Positions 6,795-12,671 of a stretch of 12,671 nt of DNA are shown piece by piece. A program made the translations under genes and the position numbers. The stretch lies in assembly GCA_026990815.1 (NCBI GenBank), contig JALXCS010000308.1:1-12671 (forward strand), in the 5' to 3' direction. The first letter of the stretch is position 1. Every line of letters begins with the position of its first letter. Source of the DNA: Methylomonas sp. GTDB taxonomy: Bacteria; Pseudomonadota; Gammaproteobacteria; Methylococcales; Methylomonadaceae. The notes beneath the pieces are model-generated. The model did no database searches. It saw nothing but the letters and a program-made list of their open reading frames with translations, and was not told the origin of the DNA.

Positions 6795-7343
6795 CTAAAA
6801 TTGCGGTTTTGTTTCAAGAGCTTCATATCTGGCAATACTTTCCAGGATTTCATCCTTGGCTTCTTTGGGTCCTTTCCAGCCTTCAACTTTTACCCATTTG
6901 CCTTCTTCCAGATCTTTATAATGCTCAAAAAAGTGTACGATACGGGCGAGCCGGTCTTCGGCAATGTCGCGATATGTCTGTACTCTGTTAAAAAATGGCG
7001 TCAATTTATTCACCGGAACCGCCAGTATTTTTGGATCAGGACCAGACTCATCAACCATCTTTAACAACCCGATAGGACGACAGCGGACGACAGCACGGCT
7101 TAAAATAGGGGAGGAGGAAATGACTAGTACATCAACAGGGTCGCCATCTTCTGATAGACTGTGGGGTAGATACCCGTAGTTGGTTGGGTATTGCATCGCT
7201 GTCCCCATGAACCGGTCAACAAACAATGCTCCTGTGTCTTTATCGATTTCATATTTAACTGGATCGCTATATGCAGGAATTTCAATAACAACATTAATAT
7301 CTTCGGGGACTGCTTTGCCCGGGCTGACATCCATTAAAGGCAT
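6795..7343 (-). CDS. ppa: Inorganic pyrophosphatase (family I, soluble)
   Basis: The enzyme hydrolyses pyrophosphate to two phosphates in the cytoplasm, pulling biosynthetic reactions forward. The 182-aa product aligns without gaps to the N-terminal part of E. coli Ppa. Signature residues are present: K30, E32, R44, Y56, the DGDPVD metal site (D66, D68, D71), D98, D103, K105 and Y142-K143. The conserved blocks IKYEIDK-like VKYEIDKDTGALFVDRF and HFFEHYKDLEEGKWVKVEGW are intact. The start at 7343 gives MPLMDVSPGK, matching the E. coli N-terminus in register, and has an AGAGGA ribosome binding site. In-frame ATGs at 7379 and 7412 would add unexplained residues, so I reject them. It is transcribed divergently from the DUF2797 gene and faces the TIGR03790 gene end to end. 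Confidence 0.97.
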   Translation of the reverse strand: MPLMDVSPGKAVPEDINVVIEIPAYSDPVKYEIDKDTGALFVDRFMGTAMQYPTNYGYLPHSLSEDGDPVDVLVISSSPILSRAVVRCRPIGLLKMVDESGPDPKILAVPVNKLTPFFNRVQTYRDIAEDRLARIVHFFEHYKDLEEGKWVKVEGWKGPKEAKDEILESIARYEALETKPQF

Positions 7344-7348
7344 CTGTT

Positions 7349-7354
7349 TCCTCT
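7349..7354 (-). promoter_or_regulatory. Ribosome binding site deciding the ppa start
   Basis: AGAGGA on the minus strand ends 5 nt before the ATG at 7343. It supports this start over two upstream in-frame ATG codons that have no such site. Confidence 0.75.
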
Positions 7355-7379
7355 TTTGTGCAAGATCATGATTCATGAC

Positions 7380-7385
7380 ATTATA
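7380..7385 (-). promoter_or_regulatory. Candidate -10 box for ppa
   Basis: A perfect TATAAT on the minus strand lies about 36 nt before the ppa ATG, giving a leader of about 30 nt. No good -35 hexamer is visible at the usual distance because the upstream sequence is an A/T tract, which could act as an UP-like element. Confidence 0.45.
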
Positions 7386-7413
7386 GCGTTTTTTTAAATT
7401 TATATATGACACT

Positions 7414-8229
7414 ATGCTGGGCCAATTAAGAAAAATGCAAGTTTCGCTGAATTCGCCGGTGACTTATCAGTTGCCGTTATCGGGGCAACTTGTCGATTTA
7501 AATCCGGTGATAGGTAAAGTTATCAAGTTGCAATATACAGGTAATATTTTTTGTATTTATTGTGGAAGAAAAACTAGTAAAAGCTTTAATCAGGGTTATT
7601 GTTACCCTTGTTTTACTTCTTTAGCTCGTTGCGATATGTGTATTGTCAGGCCTGAGCGATGTCATTATCACAAAGGCACTTGCAGGGAACCGGAATGGGG
7701 ATTGGAGCAATGTTTCCGGCCGCATTATGTTTATTTGGCAAATTCCTCAGGGATTAAGGTGGGGATTACCCGAGAATCGCAAATTCCGACTCGTTGGATT
7801 GATCAAGGAGCCGTACAGGCATTACCAATCATGAAGGTTAAATCCCGATTAATTTCAGGTTTGGTGGAAATTGAATTAGCCAAGCATGTCAGCGATAAAA
7901 CCAGTTGGCAAAAGATGCTGAAAAATATACAGGTTGATGTTGATTTATCAGCAACAAGAGATGAATTGCTTGAAGTGTGCAGTGAAGAAATTGCAGCAAT
8001 CAGTGAGAAATTTGGTGATTCGGCAGTTGAAATTTTGACAGGGGAATCAATGGTTGAAATTATTTACCCAGTTCAGTGTTATCCAAAAAAGGTTAAATCA
8101 TTCAATCTGGATAAAATGCCTGAGGTTTCTGGAATATTGGAAGGAATCAAAGGCCAGTATTTACTGCTCGATTCAGGGGTTATTAATATTCGCAAATTTG
8201 CGGGCTACGAGGTTAAATTATCGATATAA
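7414..8229 (+). CDS. DUF2797-family protein with cysteine-rich N-terminus and GIY-YIG-like segment
   Basis: The 271-aa protein matches what I know of DUF2797. The N-terminal third is cysteine-rich: C47-x2-C50, C63-x2-C66, C73-x2-C76, then C83, C90 and C100, with CHYHKGTCREPEWG (83-96). This arrangement would suit one or two zinc sites. It is followed by VYLANSSGIKVGITR (106-120) and PTRWIDQGA (125-133), then E152/E154. This order resembles a GIY-YIG nuclease core (YL...K-G-T...R...E), but that is my inference, not an established assignment. No signal peptide is present, so it is likely cytoplasmic. The ATG at 7414 lacks a Shine-Dalgarno sequence; M8 at 7435 is the alternative, but LRKM before it looks family-like. 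It overlaps the convergent lyase gene by 25 bp. Function is unknown. Confidence 0.8.
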   Translation: MLGQLRKMQVSLNSPVTYQLPLSGQLVDLNPVIGKVIKLQYTGNIFCIYCGRKTSKSFNQGYCYPCFTSLARCDMCIVRPERCHYHKGTCREPEWGLEQCFRPHYVYLANSSGIKVGITRESQIPTRWIDQGAVQALPIMKVKSRLISGLVEIELAKHVSDKTSWQKMLKNIQVDVDLSATRDELLEVCSEEIAAISEKFGDSAVEILTGESMVEIIYPVQCYPKKVKSFNLDKMPEVSGILEGIKGQYLLLDSGVINIRKFAGYEVKLSI

Positions 8230-9080
8230 CGTTGTTCTTCCAGAGAATAGTCTTGAAAACCAACTGCCTGGGTTAGTTTGTTAAAATCAAGGATAGCTTC
8301 AGGTGTTTTGCCTTGTTTTAACGCAGTGAGTGCTGTTTGCATGGCAAGGATCGAAACATTGAGTAAGGTTAAAGGGTAAACTGCAATTTTATAACCGACT
8401 TCAGCCAGTTGTTCATGAGACAGAAGCGGGGTTTTGCCGTGTTCAATGAGATTGGCAAATTTGTAGCCGGGTACCGAATTGCAATATTTCTGCATTTCCT
8501 CTACGCTTTCCGGTGCTTCAAGAAAAGTAATGTCTGCGCCAATTTCATGAAAAACATTGGCCCGATAAATGGCTTCATCAAGATTATGAGTGGCTCTGGC
8601 GTCAGTTCGTGCCATAATCAGAATGTCCGCGCCTTCATTCCGGGCATCAACAGCGGCTTGAATACGAAGAAAGGCTTCTTCCCGTTCTACAACGGATTTT
8701 CCATTAGTGTGACCGCAACGCTTGGGGGCCACTTGATCTTCCAGCATAATGCAGGCAAGACCGGCTTGAGCGTACCCTTGTACTGTTCGTTTTATGTTAA
8801 TAGCGTTACCAAATCCTGTATCGCCATCTCCCCAAATGGGAATTGAGACTGCGTTACAAATGTTTCTGCCTTGATCAAGCAGTTCCGAGTAGGAAATCAA
8901 GCCAGTATCTGGTAGAGCCAGGCGGGAAGCGGAGACAGCAAAACCACTCATGAAAGCGCTATCAAAGCCCGCTTGTTCACAGAGTTTTGCTGAAATTGCA
9001 TCATGACAACCTGGGAAAGTTAGGAGTTCAGGTCGATCAAGCAGCTCTTTTAATTTTTTTGCCGGTGAAAGATCATGCAT
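8205..9080 (-). CDS. Isocitrate lyase/PEP mutase superfamily C-C lyase (2-methylisocitrate lyase-like)
   Basis: The 291-aa protein is a PEP mutase/isocitrate lyase TIM barrel. Visible are TFPGCHDAISAKL (21-33), the metal-binding WGDGDTGFGN (83-92, D85 and D87), LEDQ (113-116), the active-site loop KRCGH (120-124) with catalytic-type C122, MARTDA (156-161, R158), LEAP (187-190) and FANLIEHGKTPLL (208-220). The KRCGH cysteine fits lyases (2-methylisocitrate, dimethylmalate or isocitrate lyase) better than PEP mutases. Length matches PrpB of about 295 aa and is far short of isocitrate lyase. No prpC, prpD or prpR is adjacent, so a methylcitrate role is not supported by context, and oxaloacetate decarboxylase-like activity also remains possible. 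The lone ATG at 9080 has a weak ribosome binding site. It is divergent from ilvB. Confidence 0.82.
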   Translation of the reverse strand: MHDLSPAKKLKELLDRPELLTFPGCHDAISAKLCEQAGFDSAFMSGFAVSASRLALPDTGLISYSELLDQGRNICNAVSIPIWGDGDTGFGNAINIKRTVQGYAQAGLACIMLEDQVAPKRCGHTNGKSVVEREEAFLRIQAAVDARNEGADILIMARTDARATHNLDEAIYRANVFHEIGADITFLEAPESVEEMQKYCNSVPGYKFANLIEHGKTPLLSHEQLAEVGYKIAVYPLTLLNVSILAMQTALTALKQGKTPEAILDFNKLTQAVGFQDYSLEEQRYIDNLTS

Positions 9081-9121
9081 GGTCTGGTAATTTCATGATA
9101 AATGGTGATGAGCTTATAAAA

Positions 9122-9149
9122 GTTTGAGTATTGAAGAAAACACTCAAAC
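9122..9149. repeat. Perfect 8-bp inverted repeat in the lyase-ilvB control region
   Basis: GTTTGAGT (9122-9129) and ACTCAAAC (9142-9149) are exact reverse complements separated by 12 nt. The repeat lies 41 bp before the lyase start and just downstream of a candidate -10 box for that gene. It could be an operator or an RNA hairpin. No adjacent T-run makes it a convincing terminator. Confidence 0.6.
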
Positions 9150-9154
9150 CTAGT

Positions 9155-9160
9155 AGTATA
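9155..9160 (-). promoter_or_regulatory. Candidate -10 box for the lyase gene
   Basis: TATACT on the minus strand (5 of 6 to consensus) would place the transcript start near 9148, at the edge of the inverted repeat. The -35 region (TTTTAT, 17 bp away) is poor. No confident ilvB promoter was found in the rest of 9161-9243; TAAAAT at 9174-9179 and TTAAAT at 9216-9221 are weak options. Confidence 0.3.
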
Positions 9161-9243
9161 TTTAACCTTTTTCTAAAATAAAACCAAGTGATTTGGTCGA
9201 TTTTACAAAAGTTTTTTAAATCTATGGATTTAACACATAAATT

Positions 9244-9248
9244 GAGGG
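9244..9248 (+). promoter_or_regulatory. Ribosome binding site supporting the GTG start of ilvB
   Basis: GAGGG lies 7 nt before the GTG at 9256. No in-frame ATG is available at the family N-terminus, so this site decides the start. Confidence 0.75.
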
Positions 9249-9255
9249 TGATGTT

Positions 9256-10992
9256 GTGGAGCTAAACGGCGCACAAATTTTGGTCCAGAGTCTTAAAGAT
9301 GAAGGCGTAGAATTTCTTTTCGGTTATCCCGGAGGGGCTGTTTTACATTTGTATGATGCGCTTTTTCATCAACAGGATATCAAGCATATTTTGGTGCGTC
9401 ATGAACAAGGCGCCACTCATGCTGCAGATGGTTATGCGCGCGCAACGGGAAAGCCGGGCGTGGTATTGGTGACCTCCGGACCAGGCGCAACTAATGCAGT
9501 GACCGGAATTGCAACTGCACACCTTGATTCAATTCCTTTGGTAGTTATTTCCGGTCAGGTGCCAACTCCGGTGATTGGCAGCGATGCTTTCCAGGAAGTA
9601 GATATGGTCGGGATAACACGGCCCTGCGTGAAGCATAATTTCCTGGTTAAGGATGTAACCAAATTGGCTGAGACTGTTAAAAAAGCCTTTCATGTGGCAA
9701 CAACGGGAAGACCGGGGCCGGTTGTTATTGATATTCCCAAAGATATTACAGATCCTAGTATTAAGGTGCCTTATAAATATCCACGGAAAGTTTCAATGCG
9801 GTCCTATAATCCAGTTGTTAAAGGTCATAGAAAACAGATAAAAAAAGCTGTGGATTTGTTATTGTCTGCTAAAAAGCCGATGATTTATTCGGGTGGCGGA
9901 GTCATACTCGGTGAGGCGCATAAACAATTGATCGAGTTTACCCGGCTATTGGGTTATCCCATTACCAATACCTTGATGGGACTGGGCTCATACCCGGCAA
10001 CTGATAAACAGTTTGTTGGTATGCTGGGGATGCATGGAACTTATGAAGCCAATATGTCCATGCATGAAAGTGATGTCATTATTGCTATTGGTGCTCGTTT
10101 TGATGATCGGGTAACAGGAAAACTTGATGAATTTTGTCCTTATGCAAAAATCATCCATATTGATGTTGATCCGGCTTCGATTGCCAAAAATGTAATGGTT
10201 GATGTGCCGATTGTCGGGGAGGTAAAACCAGTTTTAGAAACCATGATTGAAATGATCAATCAAGATGAAAGACGCCCTGATAAAAAGGCCCTTGCCAAAT
10301 GGTGGGAACAGATTACTAAATGGCAGGCGCTCGATAGTCTGGCCTATGACCGGAATAGTGATTTAATCAAACCCCAATACGTGATCGAGCAATTATACGA
10401 AGTGACCAAAGGAAATGCTTTTGTTACTTCTGATGTCGGACAGCATCAAATGTATGCAGCTCAGTTTTATCACTTCGACAAACCTCGTCGTTGGATAAAT
10501 TCTGGCGGCTTGGGAACCATGGGTTTCGGTTTGCCTGCTGCCATTGGCGTTAAGCTTGCACATCCAAAATCTGATGTAGCCTGTGTAACAGGGGAAGCCA
10601 GTATCCAAATGTGTATTCAAGAATTATCAACGGCTTTGCAATATAAAACACCGGTAAAAATTGTTAATTTGAATAACAGATATATGGGAATGGTTAGACA
10701 ATGGCAGGAATTTACTTATGAAAGTCGCTATTCACATTCCTACATGGACACAATTCCGGATTTTGTTCAACTAGCCGAAGCTTATGGCCATGTTGGTATG
10801 CGTATTGAAAAACCTGAAGATGTGCGGTCGGCTTTTGAAGAAGCATTTGCCATGAAGGATCGAACAGTTTTTATGGATTTTATGACCGACAGAACCGAAA
10901 ATGTTTATCCTATGATTGAAGCAGGTAAAGCTCATCATGAGATGAGATTACGAGTTCCACCTGGAACGCCGGTAGACAGGGAGTTGGCGTAA
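9256..10992 (+). CDS. ilvB: Acetohydroxyacid (acetolactate) synthase, large catalytic subunit, IlvI type
   Basis: This ThDP/FAD enzyme condenses pyruvate with pyruvate or 2-oxobutyrate, the first common step of branched-chain amino acid synthesis. The 578-aa protein resembles E. coli IlvI end to end: FGYPGGAVLHLYDAL (22-36), VRHEQGATHAADGYARATG with cofactor-activating E50, VLVTSGPGATNAVTGIATA, the middle-domain GMLGMHGTYEANMSMH, and WINSGGLGTMGFGLPAA. The ThDP-binding motif, normally GDG...NN, reads GEA (446-448) with N473-N474; Glu for Asp occurs in other proteobacterial IlvI as I recall, whereas Ala for the second Gly looks unusual. The start is GTG with a GAGGG site. Its TAA overlaps the ilvN ATG by one base, giving translational coupling and balanced subunits. 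It could equally be called ilvI. Confidence 0.97.
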   Translation: MELNGAQILVQSLKDEGVEFLFGYPGGAVLHLYDALFHQQDIKHILVRHEQGATHAADGYARATGKPGVVLVTSGPGATNAVTGIATAHLDSIPLVVISGQVPTPVIGSDAFQEVDMVGITRPCVKHNFLVKDVTKLAETVKKAFHVATTGRPGPVVIDIPKDITDPSIKVPYKYPRKVSMRSYNPVVKGHRKQIKKAVDLLLSAKKPMIYSGGGVILGEAHKQLIEFTRLLGYPITNTLMGLGSYPATDKQFVGMLGMHGTYEANMSMHESDVIIAIGARFDDRVTGKLDEFCPYAKIIHIDVDPASIAKNVMVDVPIVGEVKPVLETMIEMINQDERRPDKKALAKWWEQITKWQALDSLAYDRNSDLIKPQYVIEQLYEVTKGNAFVTSDVGQHQMYAAQFYHFDKPRRWINSGGLGTMGFGLPAAIGVKLAHPKSDVACVTGEASIQMCIQELSTALQYKTPVKIVNLNNRYMGMVRQWQEFTYESRYSHSYMDTIPDFVQLAEAYGHVGMRIEKPEDVRSAFEEAFAMKDRTVFMDFMTDRTENVYPMIEAGKAHHEMRLRVPPGTPVDRELA

Positions 10993-11483
10993 TGAGGCAT
11001 ATTATTTCCATTCTCATTGAAAATGAATCGGGGGCATTATCCAGAGTAGCTGGCTTGTTTTCTGCCAGAGGCTACAATATTGAATCTTTGACTGTTGCAC
11101 CTACTGAAGATGAAACTCTTTCCCGGATGACTTTGGTAACCTGGGGAGATGAGAATATTATCGAACAGATTACCAAGCAACTGAATAAATTGATTGATGT
11201 CGTCAAATTGATTGATTTGGCTGAAGCGGTCCATATTGAGCGGGAACTGATGATGATCAAAATCAAGACGACTGATGAAACGCGAGAGGAAATCAAAAGG
11301 ATGTCTGATATTTTCCGGGGTAAGATTATTGATGTAGCTGCGAATAGCTATGTTGTTGAAATTACAGGGCCTTCTGATAAGCTGGATGCTTTTATTTCTG
11401 CCATAGATGAGGCTAGTATTATAGAGGTGGTGCGTTCGGGTCCGACTGGTATTTCACGTGGTGAAAACGGCTTACGGTTATAA
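10992..11483 (+). CDS. ilvN: Acetolactate synthase small regulatory subunit
   Basis: The regulatory subunit activates the large subunit and confers valine feedback inhibition through its N-terminal ACT domain. The 163-aa protein matches E. coli IlvH in length and order: HIISILIENESGALSRVAGL (3-22), ARGYNIESLTVAPTEDETLS (25-44), RELMMIKI, IFRGKIIDVAANSYVVEITG and VVRSGPTGISRG. N11, G14 and N29, positions that contact valine in IlvH, are kept, so the enzyme is probably valine-sensitive. The ATG overlaps the ilvB stop in a TAATG junction and has AGGGAG about 8 nt upstream. It lies 60 nt before ilvC. The name ilvH would be equally apt. Confidence 0.96.
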   Translation: MRHIISILIENESGALSRVAGLFSARGYNIESLTVAPTEDETLSRMTLVTWGDENIIEQITKQLNKLIDVVKLIDLAEAVHIERELMMIKIKTTDETREEIKRMSDIFRGKIIDVAANSYVVEITGPSDKLDAFISAIDEASIIEVVRSGPTGISRGENGLRL

Positions 11484-11484
11484 T

Positions 11485-11513
11485 ATCTTCTTCTGAAGAT
11501 TTAAACTTTTTTT
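11485..11513 (+). terminator. Weak hairpin and T-run between ilvN and ilvC
   Basis: ATCTTC (11485-11490) and GAAGAT (11495-11500) form a 6-bp stem with a 4-nt loop, followed after TTAAAC-like spacing by seven T (11507-11513). The stem is weak and the T-run is not adjacent, so this is at best a partial terminator or an mRNA processing/stability element. Confidence 0.3.
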
Positions 11514-11543
11514 CTTACTTTTGATTTATACACAGGAAAACTT

Positions 11544-12560
11544 ATGCAAGTTTATTACGACAAAGATGCTGACCTTTCAATCATAAAAGGTAAAAAAGTA
11601 GCCATTATTGGATATGGTTCTCAAGGCCACGCACACGCAAATAATTTAAAAGATTCTGGTGTTGATGTTGTGGTCGGTTTAAGAGCAGGTTCAACTTCTG
11701 TAGCAAAAGCCCAGGCAACGGGCCTTGCTGTAAAAGAGGTGCCTGAAGCGGTTGCAGGTGCTGATGTCGTAATGATTTTGACACCTGATGAATTCCAGTC
11801 ACAACTTTATAAAGGTGAGATTGAACCGAATATTAAACAAGGTGCCGCTTTAGCTTTTGCACATGGTTTTTCAATTTTATATAACCAGATTGTTCCACGT
11901 ACCGATCTGGATGTCATTATGATTGCCCCAAAAGCTCCTGGTCATACGGTGCGCTCGGAATTTGTGCGAAGTGGTGGTATTCCGGATCTGATTGCTATTC
12001 ATCAGAATGCGTCAGGAACCGCAAAAGAAATTTGTTTATCCTATGCTTCTGCAATTGGCGGCGGTCGTTCCGGTATTATTGAAACCACTTTCCGTGATGA
12101 AACAGAAACTGATTTGTTTGGCGAGCAGGCAGTATTGTGTGGCGGGGCGGTTGAATTGGTTAAAGCCGGTTTTGAAACTCTCACTGAAGCTGGTTATGCC
12201 CCAGAGATGGCCTATTTTGAATGTTTACATGAATTGAAATTAATTGTTGATTTGATGTATGAAGGTGGTATCGCTAACATGAATTATTCAATTTCAAATA
12301 ATGCCGAATATGGTGAATATGTTACCGGACCAAAGGTAATCAACGAAGAAAGTCGCAAGGCCATGCGTGAGGCATTAAAAAATATTCAAAAAGGCGAGTA
12401 TGCAAAACGCTTTGTCATGGAAGGAATGACTGGTTACCCGGAAATGACCTCACAACGCCGATTGATTGCAGAACATCCTATCGAACAGGTTGGGGAAAAA
12501 TTGCGCGCCATGATGCCATGGATTAGTGCCAATAAAATTGTTGATAAGTCCAAAAATTAA
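11544..12560 (+). CDS. ilvC: Ketol-acid reductoisomerase (class I, NADPH type)
   Basis: IlvC isomerises and reduces 2-acetolactate or 2-aceto-2-hydroxybutyrate to the dihydroxy acid, using Mg2+ and NADPH. The 338-aa length is that of class I (short) enzymes. The Rossmann motif is IIGYGSQGHAHA (21-32). The cofactor loop LRAGSTS (46-52) has R47, S50 and S52, which favour NADPH. Active-site residues are in standard register: H107, K130, D190, E194, E226 and E230, with TDLFGEQ (189-195). The start ATG has AGGA 6 nt upstream. It follows ilvN on the same strand and directly uses the IlvBN product. A strong terminator follows about 50 nt downstream, so it is likely the last gene of the operon; ilvD and ilvE are not in view. 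Confidence 0.98.
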   Translation: MQVYYDKDADLSIIKGKKVAIIGYGSQGHAHANNLKDSGVDVVVGLRAGSTSVAKAQATGLAVKEVPEAVAGADVVMILTPDEFQSQLYKGEIEPNIKQGAALAFAHGFSILYNQIVPRTDLDVIMIAPKAPGHTVRSEFVRSGGIPDLIAIHQNASGTAKEICLSYASAIGGGRSGIIETTFRDETETDLFGEQAVLCGGAVELVKAGFETLTEAGYAPEMAYFECLHELKLIVDLMYEGGIANMNYSISNNAEYGEYVTGPKVINEESRKAMREALKNIQKGEYAKRFVMEGMTGYPEMTSQRRLIAEHPIEQVGEKLRAMMPWISANKIVDKSKN

Positions 12561-12607
12561 CGCTTCTGCTTTTTCCTGAATTACCGGGAAAGTAAAAAAA
12601 TATTTTT

Positions 12608-12645
12608 AAACAAAAAAGCCTGTCAAAAGACAGGTTTTTTTGTTT
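12608..12645 (+). terminator. Intrinsic terminator after ilvC
   Basis: CCTGTC (12619-12624), loop AAAA, GACAGG (12629-12634) make a perfect G:C-containing stem, followed by seven T (12635-12641). The A-run before the stem pairs with the T-run, extending symmetry to 12608-12645, so it could also act on a minus-strand transcript from the right. Confidence 0.92.
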
Positions 12646-12671
12646 GTCTTGATGCCCTGATCATCCACATT

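Noticed and set aside
7344..7412. N-terminal extension of ppa from ATG codons at 7379 or 7412.
   Set aside because: The added residues do not match the family, and AGAGGA plus alignment with E. coli Ppa point to 7343.
9095..9127. A 10-codon reading frame (MINGDELIKV) before ilvB with several Ile/Leu/Val codons, ending inside the inverted repeat: possible attenuation leader peptide.
   Set aside because: It has no ribosome binding site, too few clustered branched-chain codons, no alternative antiterminator pairing that I can see and no T-run after the hairpin.
9224..9265. A 13-codon frame overlapping the ilvB start with several Leu codons.
   Set aside because: It lacks a ribosome binding site and contains the ilvB Shine-Dalgarno sequence; most likely chance.

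Overview
The window looks like chromosomal DNA of a gammaproteobacterium. Base composition is visibly A+T-leaning. Best guess is a gamma-methanotroph (Methylococcales) or close relative; this is inferred from the gene mix and from protein similarity to Pseudomonas/E. coli-type enzymes, not proven. No rRNA, tRNA, insertion sequence, phage gene or CRISPR array was seen. Coding density is high and no gene-free stretch exceeds 300 bp; the longest is 4916-5174.

Region by region. (1) 1-2202, plus strand: the 3' two-thirds of an assimilatory nitrate reductase (nasA) with a C-terminal BFD-type [2Fe-2S] domain, then a small DUF465/YdcH-like protein with its own strong ribosome binding site. (2) 2267-4915, minus strand: a two-gene unit, an OmpA-like peptidoglycan-binding lipoprotein followed 9 nt later by a 709-aa protein combining a GspA/ExeA-type AAA ATPase, one membrane helix, a long low-complexity linker and ankyrin repeats. 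This is the most unusual part of the window. The large gene carries a C9 tract, whose single-base slippage would remove the ankyrin domain, and an exact in-frame 18-bp tandem duplication. (3) 5175-6693, plus strand: moaE (molybdopterin synthase large subunit) overlapping an exported TIGR03790-family protein. (4) 6795-8229: ppa (inorganic pyrophosphatase, minus) divergent from a DUF2797 protein (plus) with a cysteine-rich N-terminus and a GIY-YIG-like segment. (5) 8205-9080, minus: an isocitrate lyase/PEP mutase superfamily lyase whose 3' end overlaps the DUF2797 gene by 25 bp. (6) 9256-12560, plus: the ilvB-ilvN-ilvC branched-chain amino acid operon, closed by a clear intrinsic terminator.

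How the genes work together. IlvB and IlvN form acetohydroxyacid synthase (catalytic plus valine-sensing subunit), and IlvC takes the next step to the dihydroxy acid, so this block makes valine/isoleucine/leucine precursors. MoaE makes molybdopterin, needed by molybdoenzymes such as NasA, although the two genes are separated by an opposing unit. The ATPase-ankyrin/OmpA pair is probably an envelope-spanning module resembling GspA or DamX architecture, with ankyrin repeats where a peptidoglycan-binding domain would be expected. Its function is unknown.
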